From the NCBI GenBank assembly GCA_035079385.1, contig JAVHKY010000052.1:9300001-9364000 (forward strand): a DNA stretch of 64,000 bases, written 5' to 3'. Both the position numbers and the translations under genes were made by a program. Of the stretch, positions 21,601-33,600 are shown one piece after another; positions within the stretch are counted from its first letter, which is position 1, and each line of letters starts with the position of its first letter. The notes under the pieces are model-generated. The model was not told the origin of the DNA and ran no database searches. It saw only the letters and a list, made by a program, of their open reading frames with translations. This DNA comes from Aspidiotus rigidus. Its lineage: Eukaryota; Arthropoda; Insecta; Hemiptera; Diaspididae.

Positions 21601-24600
21601 GGGTTTTGCAAAAGTGGTGCGACTTGATGTGACTCTATATTACAGCTGCACCACTTCTTTAAGACTTTGACTTTCAGCGTTTGTATTCATTCTTGAGAAT
21701 ACCCACAGCGCCTTAGTCAAACTATTGTACTTATCGTTATTAACGATGAAAACTGAAAAAAAACAGATAGTCTTTGTGTTCCAAAAAAATCTGGACAAAT
21801 GATCCTTATAGGCCTATTACTCTTCATCAGCAATTTGTAGAGCAAGGTCTTTTAATCAAGAGGATACTTCCAGAGGTTCAACTCATACAACTGGTAGTTT
21901 TTTGAATTTCATATCAACATTTACAAGTTTTAGAAACTATTGACACTGCCCATTATTTGGGCTAGAAAACCTAAGACACAAACGGTCTACCTTTTGTTTA
22001 AACTACCGGTTTTTACACATCACTAATTTACAATATAGAACTGGACATTTTTGATAGATCGGTTTTATGAAGCAAGAAGCGATATTGTTCAATTCCACGT
22101 CCATATCCGCCTCCATGTACGGCTTAGAAGTGAAGATTCTTTCAAGTACTACCTCCATAAAAGCTTAAAATCTTTCAAGTCCTCTTTCGTCATTTACAGT
22201 ATAATAGTTAAGAGGTTGATATTTGGACATGTTTCAAGTTTTTTCAACTTCTGCGTTATGATAAGAATATTGACTCCTAAGAGATATCACTCAGTTCTCC
22301 ATCCGCTTCATTTTGAATTTGCGTTGGCGCGGCATTGCGTCCCTCCGTTTGTACGGTCGTCAAGACTAGTATGGTTAATATACCCGCTACTATTCTAGTA
22401 TACTGATCAAGCTGTCTTAGAGGCAAAGGGGGGCGTTCACGCTCACCCAATTTAATCAATCTCCTTTTTTTTTAACGGGGAACATGTTTTATGGGAGGTT
22501 ATTTGAAAATTTTTCCGTTCGTCGGGCACCGTGCGCCGTCTGGCAAAAAACTTGGAAAAATTTTGACTTCTGTTGTAAATGTACCAAATGTTGACGTACT
22601 GAATGCTGAAGTAGAGAAATCAGTAAGAGAAAAACTAAATAAATTAATAACGAATAGTAGTACCGGCGCGGCGGTGATAATAGGTATTTGGTACAACCAT
22701 TTCAATTGAGAAATTTCGCCGATAATGAAAAGCTTATAGGATATAAAAATTACAAAAATTGGAAAAACATGATTGAACTGGAATTAAAAGCGCGAAACTT
22801 AATTCCTTTCATTGACACCGAATGCAGGGAGTCTGTCCTGGTTATGCCGAGCCAAAAAGTAGTAATGGACGCGCAAACTCTTCTGTTCCTGAAATTGTCT
22901 GTTTACAAGTCGATCATTGGTCGTCTAGAGTCCGTAAAAGTTTTCACTGCGTTTCAAGCTTTTTTGCAGCTGAAAAAATGGTATGCGGGTAGCCGGGTGC
23001 GAAATTTGGTTAATCTACATAATTGTTTTTCCGACTGCGTTTTAGACCTGGTTTTGACCCTGATCGTTTTATAGCAGAGTTTGATCAACTGATGAATGAA
23101 TAATTCTAAAGACCAAATATTCTGAGGAATACAAAATGACGGTATTTCTTCAGAAAATTGATAGTATTGACGACCAAAAGTCTCCTTTTTTTCGTTCTTC
23201 AATACGTTGGGAACTTTGCCAGTAGAAACCCGCACGTTTGACTTTGTGAAGGATAAGTTTAGCCAGATTGCACAAAAAGTAGTTGTCAAGAACAAGAACT
23301 CAACGTTTCCAAACCTGTCATCATCATTGTCATTGTTACAACCATCGTCGTCGTCATCAAATGTGTCAAGGTCATCAAAAATGATGGACGAGAAAAGCAG
23401 AGGGCGAGGTAATTCGACGAGTCAATTGAGCACTGTGGTGTCTACAAATAAACGTAATAGTGAATGGAAATTGCGGTATACGCCAGAGGAGCAGAAGAAA
23501 ATGAAGTTCAAGTCAATTGAAGCAAAGAAGGCCGTTATGTGTGGTAAATGTGGGCTACTTTTTCACAAAAAAGCCTTTGTCCGCATGAAGGAATGGTGTG
23601 CTTCATCTGTGCCAAGCACTATTACAAATTGTTTAGTATGAGCGAAGGCAAAAATGACAAAAAAGTCTTTCAATAAAGATTGTGAGAGAGCTACAAGACC
23701 ATGTAAAATCATTCATACCAATTTAGTTGGTCCAATAAAACCAGTTACATTTCCTAAAAATGATAGATACTTTATCTGTGTCTTCGATGACTATTCCAGA
23801 TACCTACAAGTATTTGTTATAAGATCGAAAACTAAAACAGTTGAGTGTATGAGTGAAGCTTTGAGATTCCTTCAGGCCCAATTTCCTGGACCAGGGCAAT
23901 TCCACATTTTGAGATGTGACCAAGGATCAGAATTTTTGAATGAAAAAGCGGTTCAAGTCTTGTCTGTTTAAGGTATAATTACAGAAGTAGCTGAAGCAGG
24001 AGTCCACAAACATTGTGGTCTAGTTGAACGTGTTCAAAGAACAATTCAAGAGAGATCTAGAAGCCTTTTATTTGAAGTAGAGTTTCCAGCTAGGATGTGG
24101 AATTTTGCAGTTGAAATGGCGTACTATATCTATAATAGAACTCCACATTCTGCTATTGATGTTGTGACATCTTTTGAAATGTTGTACAGGAAGGAACCAT
24201 TTCTTGGAAATATCAGAATTTTTGGATCAAGAATTCAAAATACCGTAACACAATCCAACAAATTCAAACTTTTTGAAAATTGCTGAGCTGAAATTATAAA
24301 ATTTTAAATGAATTCTCAACGCTGAATTCAATGCCGTTCTCCGTTTTTTGATAGGACGTCACAATTTTTCGTAATCGCGTGAAATATTTTCGTTTATTCG
24401 CAGCGCGTAATTGTTGCGGAACGTAACATTCCTTCTCGATAGCCGATACTTCAGCTACCGAGAAGGTGTGTTACCTACGATCCGCAACGATGCGCGACAA
24501 ATAAACGAATAGATTACAAAAAATTGGGACGTCCTTTCAAAAAACGAAGAACAGCGTTGAATTCAGCGTTGAAAATCCTTTAAAATTTTATAATTTCAGC

Positions 24601-27600
24601 TCAGCGATTTTTAGACTGTTGGGTAGTGTAATGCTATGAATGTATCAAAAGGGTGTAAATTTCAGTCTCGGTCTAATACTATGTTTTTAGTGGGATATAC
24701 AAAAATTGGATATATTGGGTATGATCCTAAAACTTTCAAAACTGATACCATCTATAGAGTAAGAATAGATGAAAATGTACTCTATAAGGATGAATTTCCA
24801 AACAAGTTTTCAGATTTTGTTGTTGAGGATAATAATGAAGAGTTACAAGCAAATGTGTGCTTCTAGTTTCTAAACAAGTTGTATCTAGCAAAGAGGAAAG
24901 TAATGCCAATATTGCTCCATTAACGTATGATGAAGCTATGTCAGAAAGTAATGTTGCCCAATGGGGCCCTGTAGTTAAAATGGAATTAGAAGCTACGGAA
25001 AATAATGATGTTTGAACAATTGTACCAAGAACTAAAGATATGAAAGTGATTCCCTATAAATGGATACTTACAGTTGAAAGTAATGGAACTAAGAAAGCTC
25101 GTCTAGTAATGAAGGGTTGCAATGATACAGAGGTTTATACCCCGGAAGTAACAGCTTCTCCGCCTACACCCAGTGCTACAGCTATCCGTTGGTTTTTGAC
25201 GTACCTATGTTCTCATGTTAGGTTGGAACATTATTCAATATGACGTCAAAAATGCGTTCTTGGATGGTGTCATACGTATAGATTGGATTAAATATGGACC
25301 CTATTTAGTCAAACCCAACCAAACGATATGATAACGATCTGGCGAAAAGGAGAATCTCTGCTTATAGTAAAGTAGCATTTCTCTAGATTGTTATCATGTC
25401 GCGTGGTTGGGTTTGGCTAAATAGGGTCCATATGCAAGTATTCCCCATGGTGTTGATCGTGATCCAAAAAAATTTGTGTGTAAACTCAATAGGGCAGTTT
25501 ATGGTCTGGCTACAGCGCCTATGTGTTGGTATAATACGTTTGATTCATTCATGAGTTCAATTGGTTTTATCAGGTGCAATTGGGAACCTTGTCTCTTTTA
25601 TAAAAAACAAAATAATTCAACTGTTATTGGTGTCGCGTATGTGGGCGATATTTTAGTATCTGGTGACAATGACTGCTTATAGTAAAAGAATTTTGCGACC
25701 ACTTAGGGAAGAGATTCAAAGTTTGTAGTCTTGGTTATCCCGAAGTATACTTAGGTATCCAGATAAATAAAACTAACTACGGAAAAATGATACTTTCCCA
25801 CCAGTCTAAAAAAAATTAGAACGTTACTGGATGAGTTAGGTGTTGAGGCTGAGAAATACCGACTTTTTACCGAACAGTGGAGTGTGTGTGTCGGTCTTCG
25901 TTCGCCCGTTCGATGTCATGAGCGGCCTACTTATACCGTTGTATCGAGATAGAGCATTCCACTTTCGTTTTCCTTTCCGTACATCGTTACATCCAGTTTC
26001 AAACTTATCCTGATTCCCCGTTCTCCATTACTTCTCTTCCTATCACTTTCTCCTTTGGATTCTACCCTTCTCCCGCTATTTCGATTATGCGGTAAATCGG
26101 GCCGATTAAGAAGGAGAAAGATTAACTTCTGCTCGCCTTAACGATGGGTTTTGCTTGCTGTTCTGGCGGGAGTGCGTTTTTCCCTTCGACGGACGACGGG
26201 CGTTCTTTCAATAATATTCCGGATTGAAAAAAACGTGGCCGCCGAGGCCTGGGTGTATGAACGTACTCACCGGAAATTTAATATAGATTCGGACGGAACA
26301 TAAAATTTATATTTTCGAATATCATTTTTATTGTGATCGGCGTGCCTTAAATTCGAGTCGAGATCTCCTAAATTTTCGGAAATTTGAAATGGTGATCGAT
26401 TTTTCGGACTGCTCCGATTCAGCCTTCCCGGATAATCGCATTTCAGACTGCGTAGTAATTTCGTGCTTAACGTAATATAAATCATACGGTATTCGAAAAA
26501 TCACATTTCGGACCAGCCGCACTCAGACTAACGGGGTGAACGAGTCAAAATTTCGAACTTTCATCTGAGTCGCGAGCACACTCAACCTGCTTATCATCTA
26601 CATCGATTAACTAGTTCCGGAGAATAAATTGTGTATATGTAAAATGACTCTCGTCAGGTATTGGCTCTCTTATTTCGATGAGCAGTTTTTCGATCCTAGG
26701 TCTAGCTAGACGCTGATTAGCGTCTCAATATGTGATCCGAATGTCGTTCGAGGAATCTAACAAATTAGATGTACGTCCCCCCCTTTTGAACCTTACTTCT
26801 CTAAATTTTTCGTTACGTAGTCCCATAGTCTTCTCCTCTCTAGGCCTTTTTGATTGGATTTGCAATCTTTGTAGTTTTTTTTTTAGTCCACACACAGTCA
26901 AGTTTTTTATATTTTTTATTCGTAGAAAAGATGATCAGTGATAACGACAAACTATTTTTCGTAAGTTTGGTAAGAAGTGGAGCTTTCAACCGGCGACAAC
27001 GATACCCTCCTTTAGAACTAGCGTTTCTCATAGCCTGAGTGATCTCTAAAAGTGACGCCGAACTGGACCTGTGGTCTTGGTTAACCCTTCCCTCCGATGA
27101 GTACTCACGCTTTCCGGCTGAGCTGGCTCTGGGTCCTATCCGGACGGGTAGGCTAGGATCAGAGTCTTGAGTATTCTCTGGAGTGTAGGTGGGTAGTCTG
27201 ATGGCTAAGTATACTATGTGAAGCTTCACTGGAATAAGCAAGATCATTTGATTTATTTAGCTTGCTGTCTCGATAGGTTACATTACATAAATTATGTATA
27301 GTTTATGTTGGTAGCACAACGAAGCTCTACTCCTCTCCCCCTTGTAACATCACAAGACAAATAATAATTCATGTCTGTTACCCATATCTCCCTTGGCAAG
27401 TCATAAAAATATGAAACTTGTGTCACAAGTCTTGCCTTTATTATATAGAACGATCATAGGGAAGCTTCTTCATATTGCTAACTACACACGTCCAGATATA
27501 TAACGTTTGCAGTATGTTTTCTTGCCAGATATCAAACAAGTCCCACAGATCTACACTGGACTCTACTGAGTCACCTTTTGAAGTATCTAGCTAATAGTGT

Positions 27601-30600
27601 GGATGTCAGTCTCATTTATCAGTGCTCTAGTGTAGTCATAGGTGCGTTTGTTGATGCAGACTACGCAGGAGATCCTCACACTAGTAGATCATCTACAGGA
27701 TATATTGTTCGTTTTTATGGGTGTCCTGTCGCATGGACGTCAAAGGTTCAGCCTTGTATAGCCGAAAGCTCAGGCGAAGTCGAAAATATAGCGATATGCG
27801 AGCCTACACACACCATCTAATTTATTGCTGGTTTATGTGAAGAAATTTTGGGAATGAATTTATACCCCATAACAGTATATGAAGACAACAATGCTGCCAT
27901 AAGTTTGAATGTCATTTTTTTTTTTTTTGTATTTAGTTCTTTTTTAGTTGGTTTTGATGAAGACGTCGTAAAACGTCGAAATGTAAACCTCTCTTACAAT
28001 TTTATTTGTATGTACGAGTCATTATAAAAATAGTGCGAGCAAAGCCGTTTTTACTTCAATCATTGATATTCTCTGCACGAATAAATTTTTACTATTGTCA
28101 AATTAAGGTAGGTTTTCCGGAAATTAGGATGGCGCAGAAACAATGTTAATGGGCGTGGATGAAGCGGGTTTCAGGGTCTCATTCAATGCCACAATCATGT
28201 CAAAGTTAATGAAGATGAAATAGGATTCATATTAGATGCTGGAACTACTCATCACATGATTGGCCAATAAGATGAACTGTCCCTATGAAATATTATTTTG
28301 ACGAGCCAGATAATGTAAATAATTCTGATAAGAAAAGTAATAGTATATTACGCTACAGGAGTGATGCGTATATGATTAACAAGTGCCCGTTTTGCAATTG
28401 ACAAGAGCATCTGTTGCTGAACAAGGCAGAGCCGAGTAATGTAGGTGCACAAGCTAATTGTAAGCCTACTTGTTAACTGTCTACCTGCCAATCCTGTAAC
28501 GTATACTATTTTATTTCTTGATGATAAGGAAAATGAATTAGACATATTGCATTATTCACAAACGCGAATAGCAATTTTCAAGAATTAATGAACACTTTAA
28601 TAATTAACGCAAATATAACTGAGGAATAAAGAACAACAATGGTACTGGATACTGATGAAAGTATGAAATGGACCCTTTTAGCCAAACCCAACCAAGCGAC
28701 ATGATAACGATCTGGGGAAAAGGAGAATCTCCGCTTATAGTAAAGGAACATTTCTTTAGATTGTTATCATGTCGCTTGGTTGGGTTTGGCTAAAAAGGGT
28801 CCAAATGTGCTATTGTTTATCAGTATTATCAAAATAGAGCGGTAGTATACCTTTACTGCAGTATTATTCAAGTGATAGAAATAAGTGAGTACCTACTTAA
28901 TGTACCAGTTTTGCACCAGTTTCACAAAGGGAACATTCACGGCTAACACCACAGGTGTCAATTCTGTCAAACAATATGCGCTCTGCTTTCTGAACTTCCT
29001 TCATTCTTTATTTACTTTTTTTTAAAAGACGCAATTTTCCATGACGAGACAAAGTAACCTTCTAAAAATTGATCAATATTGTGACGTTCTACCAGTCACC
29101 GAATATCTCTTGACGCCAATAATAAAGAACAATTACGAAAACCGAGCTTTATTACTGGTACCGCAAGTACAACTGCACTTCTAAACACCGTTAAACTGTA
29201 ACGCAATTGTGTTAAAGAACGAGAACACGTTAACTATATCGCTGTAAGATTACAACTGAATAGCTCTATTGGGTTGCTGCCGGCTATTTATAGTCTCACC
29301 CTTAATTCCGGAATGCTCGAGATTTCTTCTAGAACGGCAAACAGGTTATGGAAGAGTCCTTACAATCAATGGAGCACGTTCTAGGTTGTTCAAGCGTATT
29401 CGGCGAAGTAGTTAAGCGATAAGTACGCTTCCTTGTGGCGTCTGCTATTATTGTCTGCTATTATTAAAAGTTTAGCGGCATGTGCAAGCTTGGTGCTTGC
29501 GCCTTCATAGCAGAACGCCACACTTTCCCCTCCTCAGTTTTGAACGTCCCGTTCAAACGCCGGACTCCATACAGCCAGTCTATTTTGGTGGACCACTTTG
29601 AACTTTCTGTCCTGTTGGATGCGATAGATGACATTGTTGATTCTCTTCACGACTGTCCAAGGTCCTTCCCAATTGCACTGTAATTTTGGGTTCTTCCCAT
29701 TCTTTCTCTGTGGGTTGTAGAACCACACCTTATCCTGAGGTTCAAACTTGGTTTCATCTGCACAGATGTCATAGCGTGCCTTCATCCGGTCGCTAGCAAC
29801 TTCTAAATTTTCTCTGACCAGCTCATGTACCTGCTTAAGTCGGTTCTTCAGTTCTTGCGTAAATGGCTTGACTTCTTGAGGTGGCTGTGGAGGGGTGCCC
29901 AGCCCTAAATCACACGGTAATTGAAGTTCTCTTCCAAAAATGATTTTTGCAGGTGTTTCCTTGGTGCTCTCATGGATTGAAGACCGATAGGCTAGCAGGA
30001 ACAATGGAAGTAGCTTGTCCCAATTCCGCTGGTCACTATCAATTACTTTGGATAGGAATTGGTCTATTGTTTTGTTGAACCTCTCGACCATACCATCAGA
30101 TTGTGGGTGGAGTGGTGTTGTACGAGTTTTCCTCAATCCCATCAACTTCGCCACTTCTCCAAATACTTGGGATTCAAAGTTTCTTCCCTGGTCTGAGTGT
30201 AACTGCAGGGGTACTCCAAACCTCGAGATCCAGTTTTTCACCAGCGCTGTTGCAACAGTGATGGCTTCATCATTTGGCAGTGGGTAAGCATCCATCCATT
30301 TGCTGAAATAATCTCCCACGACTAGAATATAACGATTACCTTGGTCAGTTTCTGGAAATGGTCCTGAGATATCTGCCGCAATCCGTTCAAAAGGGTATCC
30401 CACATTGTAGATTTGCATCTTAGCTCGGCCCCTAGTATTGGGCCCCTTACTGGCGTTACATGCTCTGCAACATTGAATCCAATCCTCTACATCACTTCTA
30501 CAGGCTGGCCAGTAAAACCGTTCCCGAATCTTGGCCAATGTTTTTGTTATTCCAAGATGACTACCAGATGCGTCATCATGAACACTCTTCAAGACATCTG

Positions 30601-33600
30601 GAATAAGTGCTTTAGGTATCAGTAGTTGGCGCCGGTGTGATCTACCATCTGTTGTTTCCCAGATCCGGTAAACAATTCCATTTTCTACTTGAAGCGAGTC
30701 CCATTGTGACCATAAGATCTTTAAATTTACCGACTATGAGCTGATATCCTGCCAGACTGGTGATTCACCTTTCTCCTTCCAGGCTAAGATGACTGAAATA
30801 TCTTTATCCTGTTGTTGAGCATTTCTCATATCCACGTTGGAACCTAGTTGTATGGATTTAACTGAGACTTCTTTCTTCACGTCATTGACTACAGTGCTTA
30901 GTTCTTCTTCAACTTTGGTCTGGAGGAGACGATCCTTGGCTTCCAACTCATAAAGTGGTATATCTCCACAGGGACTTCTTAAAAGGTCGTGCTTCAGATC
31001 AATAATCAACCCATACTTTCACATTAAGTCCAGCCCCAGAATACAGTCATCTTCAATATCAGCAAGGATGAATTTTCCAGTTATTACCATTGAGGAAATC
31101 TTGATAGATAGCTCAACAGTGCCCTTGGTCCAAGTTTGTTCACCCATGGCAGTCCTGAGGCGGTACCTACTTTTCTCTCCAATTAATGGATAAACCTGGG
31201 ATGTCCTTGACCAATTGTGCCTTGATAACTGAACCAGTAGCAGCGCAGTCCATGCACATGTCTATATTGCGTCCAATACTATCATTCCATCCCAATACAT
31301 AAACGTTCTCTTTTGAAGTACGCATTTTCAAAATTCTTATTTCTTGGGCCCTTCTCCTTGGCCCTAGAGTTGGTTGGCCCCTGGCAACTCCAGGTTGGAG
31401 TTTTCCACCTTGCAGTGATCTCCACTTAGGGCAACTGAGCTTGAGTGACCCTCTTCATCACAGTGGTAGCATCGACGTTTGTCTCCAGTTGGTCTGACCT
31501 TTGTTTGCTTCAAAACTGTGGAACCTCGTCTACGAGAAGCCTTTCTTGCAGTTTTTACTTCCAGGGTGAAGAATAATGCTTCTTTCAAGGTTTTGCAACG
31601 CGCAATGCGAACTTGACTCTGAACCTCCCAGTCAAATATTCCATCAATGAATGCCTCAAGCGCAGTTTGTTCAATGGCTGACATTAGTAGCTTCTGGGTA
31701 AGCTTGTTGAGTTAATTTGAGAATTTCACTTGAAAATGCCTGAAGACTTTCTCCACGGTTCTGTCAATGGTATTTCAGTTCTCTTCTTCTGATGGGAGCC
31801 AAGTGAGCTTGACTAAAACATTGTTCAAGGACCTCAACCAACTTTTGGTAATTCTTCTTGTCATCCTCAGCAATGTTGGACAATAGCTGTAGTGCAGCTC
31901 CTCTCAAGCTGACAATCAAATTACTAACCTTGGCTTTGTCATCCCATCCATTGAGTTGAGCTGCAATTTCAAACTGTGATTTGTATAGTTCCCAAGAGAT
32001 TTCACCATCAAACATTGGTATCTTGACTTTAGTCTTTGATGACGGTTCTACAACTGGTATATTTCCTTCATTTGATCCAGAACTGAAAAAAGCAACGCGT
32101 GGCGGATCTACAACCATGCTTACCGTTGGATTCCCTTCCAGTCTCTGGAGGCGTTCCTCCATTACTTTCCACCGTTACTCGAGTCCTTCAACTTGATTTT
32201 TAACTTCGCTCAGTCCATCAAAGATCTCTGCTTTAAGGTCTTCAATGTTCTGTTCAAGTTTCTGTTCAATGTTCTGGTCCATTGCATTCTTGTTCTGTTC
32301 AAGTTTCTCCTCCATTGCATTCTTGTTCTGCTCGAGTTTCTAGTCCATCATAGTAAACCCAGTCTTCAGATCTTTAGCCATTGTATCTGTCAACATTTGC
32401 AGCATTGCACTCAAATCTATAGCTGGAGACTGTTTTGTTGGCGTACCGGTCTCAAGGTTTCCAGTAGCCTCGTCAACCTCAAATTCAAAATTGGCCACGT
32501 CCAAACCCGAGTCTTTGGATGCTTTTTCCAGACAATTGGCTAATTCATTTTTGGTTCCGCTACCAGAGAGATTACAATTCCGGAGTTCCTTGTGGAGTTG
32601 ATCCCAAGTAAGTTCATGAAACTTCTTCTTCACCATCTTGAATCACCACAAGCTTCAAACGCACAGAGTAGGCTGAGCTGCTTACGCCGGCGCACTTTCT
32701 AATTGGCGAAACGTTCTTCCGCAATCCCAGCGGTTGAGGCCAATGATATTCCTCTCCCTCAACGATTTCGGCTCATTCGGGATCAGCTGCAGTCGTTTTG
32801 GCGTTGCTGGTCGAAGGATTATATAAATCAGCTCCAATGTCGCCACAAGTGGAAGCAGCCTCAGCCCAACTTGGCGGTTGGTCAAATAGTGTTGGTAAAG
32901 GAACCCAGCGCCGGGCACCCATTAAATTGGCCATTGGGCCTGATTACAGAGGTCTATCCAGGTACTGACGGGCTGGTGAGGGTGGCAGACGTCAGGATGC
33001 GGAATAAAATATTTCGTCGTTCCATTTGTAAATTGATCACATTACCAATTGAAAGCTAAAATTTTAATGTGAATTTGTTTTGTTGTTTTTGTCGTTTTTT
33101 TTCCTTTGTTTTTGTCGTTTTTCCCCTCTTTGTTGTTGTCGAAATGTATTTACCACCCCTCTCGTGGGGGGATTGTTAAGACGTTTAACTCGGTTTTATT
33201 CAATTTGTGGATAAAAAGGCTGCACTGAGCTTATTGGATTTTATCATTCAACTTTGATACTTGTATATCTAGTGTAGTATAGTAGTTGTTGTCGTTGATA
33301 TCTCGTCTTGTCGATTATTGTCGTAGAATGTAAAAAACCTTTTCACTTGTCGTTTGTTTGTGAATAAAATTCGATTAATTCGTCGATGGATATTATTCTT
33401 ATATTTTCAAAGTCGAAACGTCGGAATCTCTATAAATAGATAGTGGTAGTGGTAGGAAAAGCTCTCTACATTATTTGAATTCTCTATTATTTACGCATCC
33501 ACGTATAAAAATTTTTTCACTCGTGTGCAAACATCTATGAATACCTACCTCATGACTGATTATCTAGAGGAAGGACTATAGTACAAAAATAAAGCAAAAT

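Larger units (their letters stand above)
22688..27900 (+). mobile_element. Decayed Ty1/copia element with several insertions (copia B)
   Basis: Copia domains occur in order on the plus strand in broken frames. Gag is at 22688-23074 (KLIGYKNYKNWKNMIELELK); Gag tail with a Cys pair at ~23530; integrase at 23654-23971 (FDDYSRYLQVFV, RCDQGSEFL) and 24095-24285 (MAYYIYNRTPHSAIDV). The integrase C-end is at 24636-24860 (FLVGYTKIGYIGYDPKTFK). Reverse transcriptase is at 25040-25243 and 25476-25860 (RAVYGLATAPMCWYNTFDSF; catalytic motif YVGD instead of YVDD). RNase H is at 27437-27900 (DADYAGDPHTSRSSTGYI, EDNNAAISLNV). Two MITEs (24282, 25296) and a ~1.6-kb segment (25860-27436) interrupt it. Stops and frameshifts make it inactive. 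No LTRs are seen. Confidence 0.8.
29080..32674 (-). mobile_element. Ty3/gypsy copy 2: LTR, integrase, protease, gag; RT lost
   Basis: On the minus strand the order is gag (32636-31364), protease remnant (~31330-30950), spacer and integrase (30592-29534), purine tract and 3' LTR (29522-29080). Reverse transcriptase and RNase H are absent: the frame at 31009-30734 passes from the end of protease (LKHDLLRSPCGDIPLYELEA) to the pre-integrase spacer (DKDISVILAWKEKGESPVW). The 5' LTR is missing; at 32674 the element is joined to a BEL/Pao fragment. Its gag is nearly identical to copy 1 at 14126-15390. Confidence 0.85.
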
